This document shows, piece after piece, positions 62,909-64,000 of a stretch of 64,000 nt of DNA; position 1 is the stretch's first letter; the number at the start of each line of letters is the position of its first letter. Source of the stretch: Paralichthys olivaceus. Taxonomy: Eukaryota > Chordata > Actinopteri > Pleuronectiformes > Paralichthyidae. Location of the stretch: the NCBI RefSeq assembly GCF_024713975.1, contig NC_091094.1, positions 19,490,501 to 19,554,500 of the forward strand, written 5' to 3'. The notes beneath the pieces were generated by a model, which saw only the letters and a program-made list of their open reading frames with translations, ran no database searches and was not told the DNA's origin. A program made the translations under genes and the position numbers.

Positions 62909-64000
62909 AGCATATCCTGTAAAGTCTTGATTAGTTTTAAAGATGATTGTTTGTACCTTTCATAAATCCACTGTAATATGAACCATTTTTGTTGGAATAG
63001 TCTTTGTTGTCTGAAGGAGAATTAAACTAAATAAATAAAAGACATGGTTGCATAGATTTTCTTGCCTCAAAGTTTATTAAAGTAGGGAACAAACCAGGGC
63101 TTGGATGTGATTTGAGCACAAGGACGTTGCTGCCACATGATTACAATGATTCCTTGTGTCCCCTGCTCTGCGTTGGATTTGATTGGGCTCAACGCTGCTG
63201 TCAAACAAGGCCCAGCTGCTGCAGTGAGATGGACAGCCAGTTCCTATCACTGATAACTCAGTGAGAGCACTGCATGGAGACACAAAGGCACCCTTCAGTA
63301 CTTTTTGAATTATTGATGCTCATATAACAGGCTGACAGTGAACAGAGATGACCCTGGATGTCAGGAGATTCCACGAAATCGCTATCCCTCCCTCCCCTGG
63401 TTTCTTCTTGGTTCTCCAGATCTGATAATCTGTTTTAACTACAAGGCAGTTAAAAAGCCATAAGTTGAGCCATGTAGTGCTTGAGATAAGTGATGACAAG
63501 TTTGTGAGGGACCCTGAGAGGGAAGTAGGTCATGGACAGTGACCCCAGGTATGTGTGTCTCTGCAGGGGGCCTGGGGCTTAGCAGGATTAGCGGCTCAGG
63601 TAGCACAAAGTGTTGCTCTGGTTCAGCAAGGATGCTCTCAACCTGCGTCTGTTTCCAACACAGTAGATTCATCAAAGAACCAAATAGTTTGGCAAAAAGT
63701 TCTGTTTTACTATCAATTTGGTGGGTGAGATAAATCCATGCAGGATTTACAGCAGCTGACGCACGATCAAGAGAAACACTATGATTTGGATGTGATGCAT
63801 CATCTACGAAAAACACAAATGACAGCAATATGGGTGGAAGAGCTACAGCCACACGACAATCTAAATCAGAAAGAAACCCCACACATGCAGAAATGTTGCA
63901 GAAAAAGTGGCAGCAGTGGTAAATTATTAGAACGAGAGTTACATAGATTTGAGGGAGGAGCCACAAGGTGAGCAGGGGAGGAGGAGAAGGTTGTTCATGA
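62909..64000. other. Right flank with one unrecognised open frame
   Basis: The first part is probable nicalin 3' UTR up to AATAAA at 63030. A 175-codon minus-strand frame (63439-63966) has no recognised domain. Its N-terminal third is hydrophobic, and the middle (about 80-140) reads like an amphipathic helix followed by a proline-rich stretch. A possible acceptor (cttccctctcag) occurs inside it, so it may be part of a spliced gene continuing to the right, or chance. It is not called as a gene. Confidence 0.25.

Overview
The window is vertebrate nuclear DNA, almost certainly from a ray-finned fish and probably a percomorph. Genes are split by GT..AG introns, intergenic DNA is AT-rich, and short teleost-type transposable elements (tRNA-derived SINEs, TIR elements, a Ty3/gypsy LTR element) are scattered through it. 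No operons, CRISPR arrays or tRNA genes were seen. Gene calls rest on splicing exons by eye and comparing the products with known family members; no database search was possible.

Layout from left to right: (1) 1-3.6 kb is non-coding, with polyadenylation-like motifs and one TIR element. (2) 3.6-4.8 kb is a three-exon tmem233-like CD225/dispanin membrane protein gene, + strand. (3) 5.4-10.7 kb is repeats and unassigned DNA. (4) 10.7-17.1 kb is a complete, young LTR retrotransposon with a 5-bp target duplication, an open 1497-codon gag-pol frame, and integrase placed before reverse transcriptase (the Gmr1-type order). Its Gag contains a SCAN-like capsid segment, and its two LTRs differ mainly by 15 extra copies of a 13-bp CpG-rich repeat. 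(5) 21.4-21.6 kb is enho (adropin), + strand. (6) 25.0-43.1 kb is dnai1, the axonemal outer-arm dynein intermediate chain, with 20 coding exons on the - strand (696 aa). (7) 43.1-43.85 kb is a short head-to-head promoter region with an RFX X-box on the dnai1 side. (8) 43.85-57.1 kb is fam219a, + strand, six coding exons (181 aa) and a long 3' UTR holding a SINE interrupted by a smaller TIR element. (9) 57.5-62.5 kb is a complete nicalin-family gene, 15 coding exons, + strand (552 aa). (10) The last 1.1 kb holds a TIR element and one unrecognised open frame.

The block enho - dnai1 - fam219a, with its relative orientations, matches human 9p13.3 (FAM219A-DNAI1-ENHO), so this core is ancestral vertebrate synteny. 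The tmem233-like and nicalin genes flanking it come from elsewhere in the human map. The host genes do not form one pathway: dnai1 serves motile cilia, nicalin an ER membrane-protein biogenesis complex, adropin is a small membrane or secreted peptide, and fam219a is uncharacterised. The most unusual content is the intact Gmr1-type retrotransposon.
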